NCBI RefSeq assembly: GCF_018139695.1
Contig: NZ_JAGSOG010000073.1
Coordinates: forward strand, 1 to 33,978
Length of the DNA stretch: 33,978 bases
DNA from: Actinospica durhamensis
GTDB taxonomy: Bacteria; Actinomycetota; Actinomycetes; Streptomycetales; Catenulisporaceae
Reading direction: 5' to 3'
The number at the start of each line of letters is the position of its first letter. Position 1 is the stretch's first letter. Of this stretch, positions 6,337 through 15,833 are shown piece after piece. The notes under the pieces were generated by a model, which saw nothing but the letters and a program-made list of their open reading frames with translations, was not told the DNA's origin and did no database searches. A program made the position numbers and the translations under genes.

Positions 6337-9300
6337 TCAGCTCGCCGCCTCGCCCGCCATCTCGATCCGCCGCGTCAGCAGATCGCAGCGGCGCTCGAGC
6401 TGGCCCGACCCGATCTGCCGCGCCAGGAAACGGGCGTTGTCCAGGTGCAGCAGCGCGTCCTGGGTCAGGCCGAGCACCAGGCTCGTGTCCGCCGCGGAGA
6501 GGTGGCCGTCCGCCTCCAGCCTCGGTTCGGCGAGTTCGGCGACGGCCTCGAGGCCCTGCGCGCGGTAGGCGAGGGCGTCGGAGACCTGGCCGAGGCGGGC
6601 GTGTACGGTGCCGAGCAGGCACAGCGCGGAGGCCTCGAAGCGCCGGTCCCCGGCCGCTCGGGCCAGGCGCAGCGCCTCGGTGGCCTGGGCGCGGGCGACG
6701 TCGAGGTCGCCGATGTCGCGGTGTGCCTCCGCCAGGGCCCGCAGCGTCTCGCCTTCGTTGCGCCGGTCCTCGATCGCCCGGTGCAGCAGCAGACCGTCCT
6801 CGAGATAGGCGATCGCCTTGCGCTGCGCGGCGCGGCCGCGTTCGCCCTGGGCCAGGTCGCGGCCCTGGTCGATGTGTGCCGCGCCGAGGTTGGAGAGGGT
6901 CACCGCCTCGCCCGCGGTGCGCCCGGCCTTGCGGTGCAGCGCCAGTGCGCGTTCGAAGGCCGCGATGGCCTGCTCCGGCTCGCCCGCGTTGAACAGGCAG
7001 ATCGCCAGGTTGTTGAGCGCCACCGCCTCGCCCTGGGTCCAGCCGACCCGGTGCGCCGAGTCGGCGGCCGCGCGGAAGCGCTCGGCGGCGCGCCTGGTCT
7101 GCCCGCCGAAGTGGAACGCGGTGGCGGTGTGCATCTGCATCGCGGCCTGGGCGTGCCCGTCCCCGCCGACCCGCGCCGCGGCGTACGCGGCTTCACAGAC
7201 CTCTGTCCATTCGGCCGCGACACCGCGCAGCATGAAGTGCCCGGCGAGCAGGTCGGTCAGCCGCCAGGCGTCGCGGTGGTGGCCCAGCGCACACAGGTGC
7301 CGGATCAGGGCCATGAGACCGGCGCGCTCCTCCTCCAGCCACGCCCGGGCCGCGTCCGCATCCCAGTCCACTGTCGCGGATCGTGGGTCCGACGGGTCCT
7401 CGGGCAGATGCAGCAGGTACGGATAGAGCAGGTCTGCGACGGCTGTGAGGCGCTCGTGCTGATGGCGGGCGAGGCGCAGGAAAGCCGCGTGCGCCCCCGC
7501 GTTCGCGCAGCCGCAGTCCGCGTCGTGCGCAACCGGCTCGTCCTCCGCGGCGTCCGGCCATGACAGTTCTCTGGCATGCAGGCGCAGCAGGTCGTGCTGC
7601 GTGTACCGGTCGAGGGACCGCTCGACCACGAGGTGCCGGTCGGCCAGGTGGCGCAGCGAACGCTCCGTCTCGCCCGGATCGATCCCGGCCAGCGCCGCCG
7701 CCGCGTCCATCCCGATATCAGGCCCCGGAGTCAGCGCGAGCAGCCGGAACATGCGCCGCTGCGCCGACGGAAGTTCGTCGCAGGAGAGCTGGAACGCGGC
7801 CCGCACGGCCGTGTCCGCGTCGTCCGCGACCTCCAGCAGATCGAGCCGGTTGCCCGCGCGCAGCCGCTCGTTGAACCGGGCGATCCGCAGCTCGGGGCGG
7901 GTGGTGAGGTTCGCCGCGGCGATGCGCAGCGCGAGCGGGAGCTGCGCGCACAGTTCGGCGGTCTCGGCGACGGCGTCCGGTTCGGCCAGCGCGCGCTCGG
8001 CGCCGAGCAGGCGGGTGAGCAGGCGGCGGGATTCGTCCGCGGTCAACGGGGAGAGCGCGAGCACCCGCGCGGCCTCCCGGGCGACGAGCCCGCCGAGCCG
8101 GTGCCGGCTGGTGACGACGGCGAGCGAACCGGGACCGCTCGGCAGCAGCGGCCGCACCTGTTCGGCACTCGCCGCGTTGTCGAGCACGATCAGCACGCGC
8201 TTGCCCGCCAGCCTGCTGCGGTAGGCCGCCGCGGCCTGCTGCCGGTCGCCGGGCACCTGGTCCGGTGCGACGCCGAGCCCGTGCAGGAAACCCGCGAGCG
8301 CGTGCACGGCGAGCACCGGCTGCTCCCGGCTGTGCCCGCGCAGGTCCACGTACAGCTGGCCGTCCGGGAACTGCGCGCGCATCCGGTGCCCCCAGTGCAC
8401 CGCCAGCGCGGTCTTGCCCGCGCCGGGCATGCCCGTCAGCAGCACGACCCGCTCGGTGACCCCGTCCGGACCGACCAGCGCGTCGAGCGTGGCCAGGTGC
8501 CGGGTGCGCCCGAGGAACGCCGTGCTGTCGGATGGGAGCTGGGCCGGGGGAGTGAAGGTACTGATGACGCGGCGCTCGGTCGGCGGCAGCTGCCCGCGCA
8601 GCACACGCAGGTGGGCGGTGCGCAGCTCGGCGCCCGGACGTATGCCGAGTTCCTGGTCCAGGACGTCGCGGGTGCGCTCGAAGACGGCGAGCGCCTCGGC
8701 CTGCTGCCCCTGCCCGGCCAGCGCGAGCACCAGGTGCGCGGCGAGCCGCTCGTGCAGCGGGTCCTGGTCCAGCAGCGAACGCAGAGCCTTGACTACCTCG
8801 CCGTAGCGCGCCAGCACGAACGCGGCGTCCGCCCAGGCGAGCACGGACTCCGCGCGCTGCCGGACCAGGCGCACCACCGCAGGATGCTGCGCAAGGCGCG
8901 GTTCGCCGGCCGGCAGCGGCCCGCGCCACAGGGCCCAGGCCTCGGCGAACAGCTGCGCGGCGGAGTCCAGGGCCCGCGCGTGCACGGCGGCGTGCCCCTG
9001 CGCGCTCAGCCGCTCGAACTCGACGACGTCCACGCCGTCCTCGCCGAGCTCGAGCCGGTAGCCGTCCGCGCCGACCCGGATCGCACCGGCGTCCGCCAGC
9101 AGACGACGCAGCGCGCTGATGTACGTGTGCACGAGCTGGCGGCAGGTCGGCGGCGGGTCCGCGGGCCAGAGCGTGTCGATGATCTCCTCGATGCCGACCG
9201 GCCGCCCGGGCTGCACCGCGAGCAGCCCGAGCAGCAGCCGGCGCATCGCGGACCCGAGCGGCACCTCGTCGCCGCCGCGCCGCACGGCCAACGGACCGAG

Positions 9301-9558
9301 CGCCTGCACCCGCAGGCCCGGCGGCCGGGTGTCCCGGGCCGCCGGGGCCGCGGCGAACCTGCGCGCCAGCTCCTCGGCCGGTACGCCGAGGGCCTCGGCC
9401 AGCCGGCTGACCGAGGCGGCCTGCGGCCGGGTCACCCCGCCGTTCTCCAGGTAACGCAGTGCCCGCACACTCATTCCGGCGCGGCGGGCGACCTCCTGCT
9501 GACTCAACCCGGCCGCCTCGCGCAGCCGCCGCAGCGGACCCGGCCCAGCAGAGCTCAT
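6337..9558 (-). CDS. AfsR/SARP-type regulator: XRE HTH, SARP/BTAD, NB-ARC ATPase, TPR
   Basis: A 1073-residue multidomain transcription factor. Residues about 8-63 are an XRE-type helix-turn-helix (LREAAGLSQQEVARRAGMSV). Residues about 82-175 are the OmpR-like winged helix of SARPs (LRVQALGPLAVRRGG, TCRQLVHTYISALRR). Residues about 180-320 are the bacterial transcriptional activation domain. Residues about 350-620 are an NB-ARC ATPase with P-loop GMPGAGKT (Lys382) and Walker B RVLIVLDNA. Residues about 800-1060 are tetratricopeptide repeats. In AfsR-type proteins the ATPase and TPR parts integrate signals and the SARP part activates promoters, often of secondary metabolism. The extra N-terminal XRE domain gives two DNA-binding modules. 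It is last of three same-strand genes, 64 bases after the aldo/keto reductase, so it may share their transcript. No obvious Shine-Dalgarno precedes the ATG. Targets are unknown. Confidence 0.92.
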   Translation of the reverse strand: MSSAGPGPLRRLREAAGLSQQEVARRAGMSVRALRYLENGGVTRPQAASVSRLAEALGVPAEELARRFAAAPAARDTRPPGLRVQALGPLAVRRGGDEVPLGSAMRRLLLGLLAVQPGRPVGIEEIIDTLWPADPPPTCRQLVHTYISALRRLLADAGAIRVGADGYRLELGEDGVDVVEFERLSAQGHAAVHARALDSAAQLFAEAWALWRGPLPAGEPRLAQHPAVVRLVRQRAESVLAWADAAFVLARYGEVVKALRSLLDQDPLHERLAAHLVLALAGQGQQAEALAVFERTRDVLDQELGIRPGAELRTAHLRVLRGQLPPTERRVISTFTPPAQLPSDSTAFLGRTRHLATLDALVGPDGVTERVVLLTGMPGAGKTALAVHWGHRMRAQFPDGQLYVDLRGHSREQPVLAVHALAGFLHGLGVAPDQVPGDRQQAAAAYRSRLAGKRVLIVLDNAASAEQVRPLLPSGPGSLAVVTSRHRLGGLVAREAARVLALSPLTADESRRLLTRLLGAERALAEPDAVAETAELCAQLPLALRIAAANLTTRPELRIARFNERLRAGNRLDLLEVADDADTAVRAAFQLSCDELPSAQRRMFRLLALTPGPDIGMDAAAALAGIDPGETERSLRHLADRHLVVERSLDRYTQHDLLRLHARELSWPDAAEDEPVAHDADCGCANAGAHAAFLRLARHQHERLTAVADLLYPYLLHLPEDPSDPRSATVDWDADAARAWLEEERAGLMALIRHLCALGHHRDAWRLTDLLAGHFMLRGVAAEWTEVCEAAYAAARVGGDGHAQAAMQMHTATAFHFGGQTRRAAERFRAAADSAHRVGWTQGEAVALNNLAICLFNAGEPEQAIAAFERALALHRKAGRTAGEAVTLSNLGAAHIDQGRDLAQGERGRAAQRKAIAYLEDGLLLHRAIEDRRNEGETLRALAEAHRDIGDLDVARAQATEALRLARAAGDRRFEASALCLLGTVHARLGQVSDALAYRAQGLEAVAELAEPRLEADGHLSAADTSLVLGLTQDALLHLDNARFLARQIGSGQLERRCDLLTRRIEMAGEAAS

Positions 9559-9622
9559 ACCGGCAATTCAACCACCCCACGGCGGCGCGTCGAGCCCCGT
9601 TCGGGCTGGGCCGAGGTCCGGA

Positions 9623-10654
<1,032 letters not shown>

Positions 10655-11689
10655 TCAGGGCTCGATCATGACCTTCAGGGCCTCGCGCTCGGCCATCGCC
10701 CGGTAGCCGTCCGGGACCTCGTCCAGGGCGACGGTGCGGTCGAAGACGAGCCCGGGCGTGATCGTGCCGTCCAGGATGTCCGGGAGCAACTCCTCGATGT
10801 ACGCGCGGGCCGGGGCGACGCCGCCGGTCAGGGTGATGTTGCGGAGGAACTCCGGGAAGGCCAGCGGGACGGTCGGGTACTGCGGCACTCCGACCCGGCT
10901 GATGGTGCCGCCCGAGCGCACCACGCCGAGCGCCGTGTGCAGCGCCTGCTCGAGGCCGACGCACTCGAGCACGGTGTGGGTGCCGTCGCCGCCCGTCAGT
11001 TCCCTGACCCGCTCGACGCCCTCGGCGCCGCGCTCGGCGACCACCTCGGTCGCGCCGAACTCGCGGCCGAGGTCGGTGCGGTCCTTGTGCCGGCCCATCA
11101 GGATGATGCGTTCGGCGCCGAGGCGCTTGGCCGCGAGCACCGCGGACAGGCCCACCGCGCCGTCGCCGATCACGGTGACCGTGGTGCGCGGGTTCACGCC
11201 CGCGGTCTTGGCGCAGTGGTGGCCGGTGGGCAGCACGTCGGAGAGGGTGAGCAGCGAGGCCAGCAGCGCCGAGTCCTCACCGACCGGCAGCTTCACCAGC
11301 GTGCCCTGTGCCTGCGGGACGCGCACGGCCTCGCCCTGCCCGCCGTCGACGCCGTCGCGTCCCCACGACCCGCCGTGCCGGCAGGAGGTGTGCAGGCCCT
11401 CCCGGCAGAAGTCGCAGGTGCCGTCCGACCAGAGGAACGGAGCCACGACCACGTCGCCGCGGCGCAGACCCGAGACCTCGGAGCCGACCTCCTCGACCAC
11501 GCCGAGGAACTCGTGCCCGATCCGGTCGCCCGCGGGCGTCACCGGTTTCGCCCCGTACGGCCACAGGTCGCTGCCGCAGATACACGCCCGCAGCACCCGC
11601 ACCACCGCGTCGGTCGGTTGCCGCAGCACGGGGTCGGGGACCTCGCCGACCCGTACGTCGCCGGCGCCGTAGATCAGAGTCGCTCGCAT
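10655..11689 (-). CDS. Zinc-dependent alcohol dehydrogenase family protein (MDR)
   Basis: A 344-residue medium-chain dehydrogenase/reductase. Catalytic zinc ligands are Cys38 (ICGSD) and His59-Glu60 (GHE). A structural-zinc loop carries Cys92, Cys95 and Cys103 (CDFCREGLHTSC), with only three cysteines instead of the classic four. The Rossmann motif is VIGDGAVGLSAVLAAKRLGA near residue 173. The ATG at 11689 follows GAAAGG. It heads the minus-strand unit with the aldo/keto reductase and is divergent from the MmyB-type regulator at 11857, its likely regulator. The substrate is unknown; the family includes glutathione-independent aldehyde and alcohol dehydrogenases. Confidence 0.92.
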   Translation of the reverse strand: MRATLIYGAGDVRVGEVPDPVLRQPTDAVVRVLRACICGSDLWPYGAKPVTPAGDRIGHEFLGVVEEVGSEVSGLRRGDVVVAPFLWSDGTCDFCREGLHTSCRHGGSWGRDGVDGGQGEAVRVPQAQGTLVKLPVGEDSALLASLLTLSDVLPTGHHCAKTAGVNPRTTVTVIGDGAVGLSAVLAAKRLGAERIILMGRHKDRTDLGREFGATEVVAERGAEGVERVRELTGGDGTHTVLECVGLEQALHTALGVVRSGGTISRVGVPQYPTVPLAFPEFLRNITLTGGVAPARAYIEELLPDILDGTITPGLVFDRTVALDEVPDGYRAMAEREALKVMIEP

Positions 11690-11843
11690 CGCTGGGTGCC
11701 TTTCCTGCCTGCTCGAGGTTCTCGGTCGTGCACCCCCAACCCTGCCACTGATCCGCGGCGATCGCCTCCCACCAGGGGGTTTCCCTTGTTACAGGTACTG
11801 CCAGAGCCCCCCAGGCGGATGCCGGCGCCCCCACCGTACGACG

Positions 11844-11859
11844 TAGGCTGGGAGGCATG
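11844..11859 (+). promoter_or_regulatory. -10 element abutting the start codon of the MmyB-type regulator
   Basis: TAGGCT (11844-11849) is followed by GGGAGGC and then the ATG at 11857. With a -10 this close, transcription would start at or near the ATG. The GGGA is then as likely a discriminator as a Shine-Dalgarno. No convincing -35 is seen. Confidence 0.45.
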
Positions 11860-12744
11860 GACCAACGCCGCGAGTTCTCCGACTTCCTCGCCTCCCGCCG
11901 CGCCAAGCTCACCCCCGAGCAGGCCGGACTGCCGATGTACGGCGGCAACCGCCGGGTGGCCGGGCTGCGCCGGGAAGAGGTCGCGCTGATGGCGGGCGTC
12001 AGCGTCGACTACTACGTGAAGCTCGAGCGCGGCAACGCCCGCGGCGTGTCCGAGTCCGTACTCGAGGCCCTGGCCCGCGCCCTGCAGTTGGACGAGGCCG
12101 AACGCGCGCACCTGTTCGATCTGGCCCACTCGCTCAACTCGGCCGGACGCCCGCCCCGGCGCGCCCCGAAGCCGCAGGTGCGCCCCTCGGTCCAGCGCAT
12201 CCTCGACTCGATGGCCACCACCCCGGCGTACGCGCGCAACCGCCGGCTCGACATCCTGGCCACCAACCGGCTCGGCCGCGCCCTGGTCGCGCCGGTGTTC
12301 GCCGACCCGCGCCGACCGGCCAGCCTGGCCAGGTTCATGTTCCTCGACCCGGCGGCCGTGGAGTACTACCGGGACTGGGAGCCGATGGCCTCGGACATCG
12401 TGGCCGCGCTGCGCTCCGAGGCCGGCCGCGACCCGCACGACAAGGCCCTGCAGGACCTCGTCGGCGAGCTGTCCACCCGCAGCGAGCTGTTCCGCACCCG
12501 CTGGGCCGCCCACAACGTCCGGCTGCACCGCACTGGCGTCAAGCACCTGCACCACCCCGTCGTCGGCGAGCTCACCCTCGACTTCGACGCGATGGAACTG
12601 CCCGCAGACCCGGGCCTGGCGATCATCGCCTACAGCGCCGAACCGGCCAGCCCGTCGGCCGAGAAGCTGCGCCTGCTGGCCAGTTGGGCGGCGACCCTGG
12701 ACCAGGAGGACGAGCCGAGCCAGGACCACACCGCGTCGGCGTGA
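11857..12744 (+). CDS. XRE-family regulator with MmyB-like ligand-binding domain
   Basis: A 295-residue transcriptional regulator. Residues about 5-85 form an XRE helix-turn-helix with the diagnostic segments GLRREEVALMAGVSVDYYVKLERG and VLEALARALQLDEAERAHLFDLA (each given here by its start: GLRREEVALMAG, VLEALARALQLD). Residues about 110-285 match the MmyB-like (PAS-like, fatty-acid-binding) domain, with YARNRRLDILATNRLG and HHPVVGELTLDFDAM. Such regulators in streptomycetes usually sit divergent from short-chain or zinc-dependent dehydrogenases and control them. Here the divergent neighbour is the zinc alcohol dehydrogenase, 167 bases away. Confidence 0.9.
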   Translation: MDQRREFSDFLASRRAKLTPEQAGLPMYGGNRRVAGLRREEVALMAGVSVDYYVKLERGNARGVSESVLEALARALQLDEAERAHLFDLAHSLNSAGRPPRRAPKPQVRPSVQRILDSMATTPAYARNRRLDILATNRLGRALVAPVFADPRRPASLARFMFLDPAAVEYYRDWEPMASDIVAALRSEAGRDPHDKALQDLVGELSTRSELFRTRWAAHNVRLHRTGVKHLHHPVVGELTLDFDAMELPADPGLAIIAYSAEPASPSAEKLRLLASWAATLDQEDEPSQDHTASA

Positions 12745-12750
12745 AACGGC

Positions 12751-12780
12751 TTGGCGCGGGCGTTGGGGCCATGCTAGGTA
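12751..12780 (+). promoter_or_regulatory. Candidate promoter for the Pro-rich membrane protein
   Basis: TTGGCG (12751-12756), an 18-bp spacer and TAGGTA (12775-12780) lie about 50 bases before the ATG at 12829, which has its own Shine-Dalgarno (GGGGAGG). The match is moderate. Confidence 0.4.
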
Positions 12781-12828
12781 TAGGCCGCTTTCCGGTGCGC
12801 GGAGAGCCGTCGCCCTGGGGAGGCAATC

Positions 12829-13848
12829 ATGACACTGCCGTCTTTCGAGCCGCCGTCCGATGATCCGTTCGCGGCTCCGTCCGAGCCGACCGCGCCGCTC
12901 GAGCCCGCGCCGCCGGCCCAGCCGGCCGCGCCCGCCGCGTCGCAGTACCCGGAGTACCCGGAGTACCGGTCCTTCAACTCGGGATACTGGTCGCAGCAGC
13001 AGCCCCAGGCCGGGACGGTGCCGGGCCAGCCGCCGGCGGGAGCGCCGATGCCGGGAGCGCCGATGCCTGGACAGCCCGTCTTCGGACAGCCCGTCTTCGG
13101 ACAGCCCGTCTTCGGACAGCCCGTGCCGGGCGCCGTGCCCCCGGCCCGGCGCAGTCGCGGGCTGCTCGGCGTGGCGGGCGCCGCCGCGCTGATCGTGGCG
13201 TTCGGCGCGGGGCTGGCGATCGGGCGGGTCACCGCCCCGAAGTCCACCACCGCGTCCACCGGGTCGCAGGCCTCTACTCCGCCCGCGACCTCGGCACCGG
13301 TGGGGGCCCCGGGCACGCTTCCGTCCGCCGACGTCGTCAATGCCCTGCTTCCGCTGCCCAGCGGAGCGACGGCGCTGAAGGCCTCCGGCGCGAACGCGGA
13401 CGGGTCGATGTCGCTGGCCCAGTATGTGAAGCTGCTGTATCCGAGCTCTACCACCGAGACCTCGCTGCTCCAGGCCCGCGGATTCGAGGGTGCCGCCACG
13501 CGGTGGATGAACACCGCCGCCGGGCAGGAGGACTGCTTCTACCTCATCGTCTTCAGCGGGCAGGACGGCGCGCAGAGCTACGCGCTCGGTCTGGTCAAGG
13601 CGCACGAGGACGCCTCCGCCAACGCGGCCGACACGCAGTTCCCGGTGTCCGTGATGACCGACGGCGTCGGCTTCGAGACCTCGACCCTGGACGCCTACGG
13701 GAACGCCGACAGCTGGGTCTACGGCGAGGTCGGGAACGTCGCGATCATCGTGCACAGCTTCACCCCGGCGAAGCTGGACCGGACCCAGATGCTGGGGCTG
13801 CTCGACCAGCAGGTCAGCCGGCTGACCGCGGACGAATCGGGGCACTGA
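12829..13848 (+). CDS. Pro-rich, single-pass membrane-anchored protein of unknown function
   Basis: A 339-residue protein. Residues 1-103 are a Pro/Gln/Gly-rich cytoplasmic-type tail with near-identical G-Q-P-V-F repeats. Residues about 109-131 are one transmembrane helix (GVAGAAALIVAFGAGLAIG) preceded by RRSR, so the C-terminus is probably outside. A Thr/Ser/Pro linker follows. Residues about 160-339 form a globular domain with alternating strands and helices (GFEGAATRWMNTAAGQEDCF near residue 220, LLDQQVSRLT at the end). This layout is common in actinobacterial surface or lipoprotein-like proteins, but I do not recognise the globular domain. The ATG follows GGGGAGG at good spacing. It is transcribed alone, with a terminator-like hairpin at 13925-13961. 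Confidence 0.8.
   Translation: MTLPSFEPPSDDPFAAPSEPTAPLEPAPPAQPAAPAASQYPEYPEYRSFNSGYWSQQQPQAGTVPGQPPAGAPMPGAPMPGQPVFGQPVFGQPVFGQPVPGAVPPARRSRGLLGVAGAAALIVAFGAGLAIGRVTAPKSTTASTGSQASTPPATSAPVGAPGTLPSADVVNALLPLPSGATALKASGANADGSMSLAQYVKLLYPSSTTETSLLQARGFEGAATRWMNTAAGQEDCFYLIVFSGQDGAQSYALGLVKAHEDASANAADTQFPVSVMTDGVGFETSTLDAYGNADSWVYGEVGNVAIIVHSFTPAKLDRTQMLGLLDQQVSRLTADESGH
13071..13130 (+). repeat. 15-bp coding tandem repeat in the Pro-rich tail
   Basis: Three perfect copies of ACAGCCCGTCTTCGG plus a fourth diverged copy encode repeated G-Q-P-V-F. Perfect DNA identity suggests recent expansion. Confidence 0.85.
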
Positions 13849-13924
13849 GCCGCCGGATTCCCGCGGCTTCCTCGCGGCGCCCGCTCGGTTCCGGTGCCGG
13901 CCGCGTGCGCACCGGCACAGCGCG

Positions 13925-13961
13925 GCGCCCGCCGACTCTATGGCTGCCAGTCGGCGGGCGC
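13925..13961 (+). terminator. Terminator-like hairpin after the Pro-rich membrane protein gene
   Basis: Perfect 13-bp arms GCGCCCGCCGACT/AGTCGGCGGGCGC with an 11-nt loop lie 76 bases past the stop. With the hairpin at 14131-14171 it makes up the main structure in the 329-base gene-free stretch 13849-14177, in which I see no coding sequence. Confidence 0.65.
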
Positions 13962-14130
13962 GCGGGGCCTCCCGCAGCAGGTTGAGGAGCGGAAGCGAGA
14001 GGCGCGGCGTCGCGGAAAGGGGGGAAGTTCCCACGGCGCCTCGCTCACGGGTACCCGAGCCCGCGCGGCGCACACGGGTCGGCATCGCGATTTTTTTCGG
14101 GGATTTCCGGCCGGGGCGGTGACGCCGGTA

Positions 14131-14171
14131 CGCGGCAGCCGCGGCCGGCGTTGCCGGCCGCGGCTGCCGCG
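14131..14171 (-). terminator. Strong terminator hairpin after the DHA2 exporter gene
   Basis: A perfect 19-bp inverted repeat (14131-14149 with 14153-14171) with a 3-nt loop GTT starts six bases past the exporter stop codon on the minus strand. Confidence 0.8.
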
Positions 14172-14177
14172 CGTCGG

Positions 14178-15680
14178 CTACGCCCGCGCGGCGCGGGCCG
14201 GGCGCAGGACGAGCAGCGCGACGACGAGGGCGGCGAGCAGCAGGCCGACGCCGACCGCGAACGCGAGGTGGTAGCCGCCCATCAGCGCGTCGGGGGTGGA
14301 GCGGCCCGCCCGCAGCAGCGCGGCGGTGCGCGAGGCGGACAGGGTGGTCAGGACCGCGGCGCCGGCCGCCGAGCCGATCTGCTGCGTGGTGTTGTAGAGG
14401 CCTGAGACCACGCCGGCGTCCTGCTCGCGCGCCCCGGACATGCCCAGGCTCGCCGCGGCGGGCATCGCCAGCCCGCCGCCGGAGATCAGCAGCATGGTGG
14501 GCAGCAGGTCGGCGGCGTAGCCGGCGTGCACCGGAAGGCTCGGCAGCAGCGCCAGCGCGGCGACCAGCATGATCAGGCCGCTGACGAGGACGGCGCGGGG
14601 GCCGAAGCGGCCGATCAGCCTGGCCGAGATCAGCAGCGCGGTGGCGCCGATGCCCACCGCGGCCGGGAGCATCGCCAGTCCGTTCGCCGCCGCGCCGTAG
14701 CCGAGGACGTGCTGCATCGCCAGCGAGACCACGATCTGGAAGGCGAACATGGCCGAGATCATCAGCATCTGCACGGCGTTCGCGCCGACCAGGTTGCGCG
14801 AGCGCAGGATGCGCAGCGGCATCAGGGGCGTGGCCGCGAACCTCTGGCGCACCAGGAAGCCGGCGATCAGCAGCGCGGCGAGGGCGCCGAGGCCGAGCGT
14901 GCGCGTGGAGGTCCAGCCGTACTGCGTGGTGCCGACGACCGCGTAGATGCCGAGCATGAGCCCTGAGATGATCAGCAGCGCCCCGGGCGCGTCGGCCCCC
15001 GCCTTGAGCCCCAGACCGCGGTCGTTCGGCACGGCGCGCACGGCCAGGGCGAGCGTGGCCAGGCCGATCGGCACGTTGATGTAGAAGATCCAGTGCCAGC
15101 TCAGGCTCTCGGTGAGCGCGCCGCCGAGCACCTGGCCGATCGACGCGCCCGCCGCGCCGGTGAAGGAGTACACCCCGATCGCCCGCCCGCGCAGGCCCGG
15201 CTCGGTGAACAGCGTCACCAGGATGCCGAGGCTGACGGAGGCGGCCGCGGCGCTCCCGACCCCCTGCAGGAAGCGCGCGCCCACCAGCAGCGCCGGCGTC
15301 GTCGCGGCCCCGGCGAGTATCGAGGCCGCGATGAACAGCCCGATTCCGCCGAGGAACATCCGCTTGCGCCCGAGTAGGTCGCCGAGCCGTCCGGCGAGCA
15401 GCAGCAGGCCGCCGAAGGCGAGCAGGTAGGCGTTCATCACCCAGCTGATCCCGGTCGCGGAAAAGCGCAGGTCGTTCTGGATGGACGGCAGCGCCACGGT
15501 GACGATGCTGCCGTCGAGCACGGTCATCAGGCCGGCGCTCGCGATGGCGGCGAGGGCGAAGGTGCCGCGTCGGTCGAAGCCGGGGGAGCGCACGGGGGCG
15601 GTGGCCGCGGTAGGCGGAGTGGGCGAGGTGGACACGTCGGATGTGCTGGGCGAGGCGGACGGGCTGGCGACGGTGGACAT
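14178..15680 (-). CDS. MFS transporter, DHA2 (EmrB/QacA) drug-exporter type
   Basis: A 500-residue proton-coupled exporter with 14 predicted membrane helices. It has a Ser/Thr/Pro-rich cytoplasmic N-tail (residues 1-35), DHA2 motif D1 (LMTVLDGSIVTVALP), motif A GRLGDLLGRKR after helix 2, and motif C-like GASIGQVLGGALTESLSWHW. Export of drugs or small hydrophobic compounds is the usual role. The ATG at 15680 sits behind CCGGAGCC. It is divergent from a MarR regulator across 150 bases, a common repressor/exporter arrangement, so induction by ligand release of MarR is likely. Confidence 0.93.
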   Translation of the reverse strand: MSTVASPSASPSTSDVSTSPTPPTAATAPVRSPGFDRRGTFALAAIASAGLMTVLDGSIVTVALPSIQNDLRFSATGISWVMNAYLLAFGGLLLLAGRLGDLLGRKRMFLGGIGLFIAASILAGAATTPALLVGARFLQGVGSAAAASVSLGILVTLFTEPGLRGRAIGVYSFTGAAGASIGQVLGGALTESLSWHWIFYINVPIGLATLALAVRAVPNDRGLGLKAGADAPGALLIISGLMLGIYAVVGTTQYGWTSTRTLGLGALAALLIAGFLVRQRFAATPLMPLRILRSRNLVGANAVQMLMISAMFAFQIVVSLAMQHVLGYGAAANGLAMLPAAVGIGATALLISARLIGRFGPRAVLVSGLIMLVAALALLPSLPVHAGYAADLLPTMLLISGGGLAMPAAASLGMSGAREQDAGVVSGLYNTTQQIGSAAGAAVLTTLSASRTAALLRAGRSTPDALMGGYHLAFAVGVGLLLAALVVALLVLRPARAARA

Positions 15681-15760
15681 TCATGGCTCCGGCTCTGTGC
15701 GGCGGGATTCCGGCTGCGTACCGCTGCGGCACGACTGCCGCGGTAACTCCGACTGTAGCA

Positions 15761-15782
15761 GATGGTTCCGTAATAGACGATC
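15761..15782. promoter_or_regulatory. Imperfect palindrome between MarR and exporter genes, possible operator
   Basis: Outer arms GATGGT and ACGATC match at five of six paired positions around a 10-bp AT-richer centre. It lies in the divergent intergenic region. A second weak dyad GAAG-N5-CTTC is at 15791-15803. Either could bind the MarR protein. Neither is strong. Confidence 0.25.
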
Positions 15783-15818
15783 CCCAACAAGAAGATCTAC
15801 TTCAGAGCGTCCATGCGG

Positions 15819-15833
15819 TACACTGGAGCCATG
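15819..15833 (+). promoter_or_regulatory. -10 element abutting the MarR start codon
   Basis: TACACT (15819-15824), then GGAGCC, then ATG at 15831. Spacing predicts a leaderless or nearly leaderless transcript. The -35 is not clear. Confidence 0.45.

Noticed and set aside
11674-15732. Open frame of more than 1300 codons on the minus strand.
   Set aside because: It runs antisense through the MmyB-type regulator and Pro-rich gene and out of frame through the exporter. Its translation is Arg/Gly-rich low complexity, as expected for a shadow frame in high-GC DNA.
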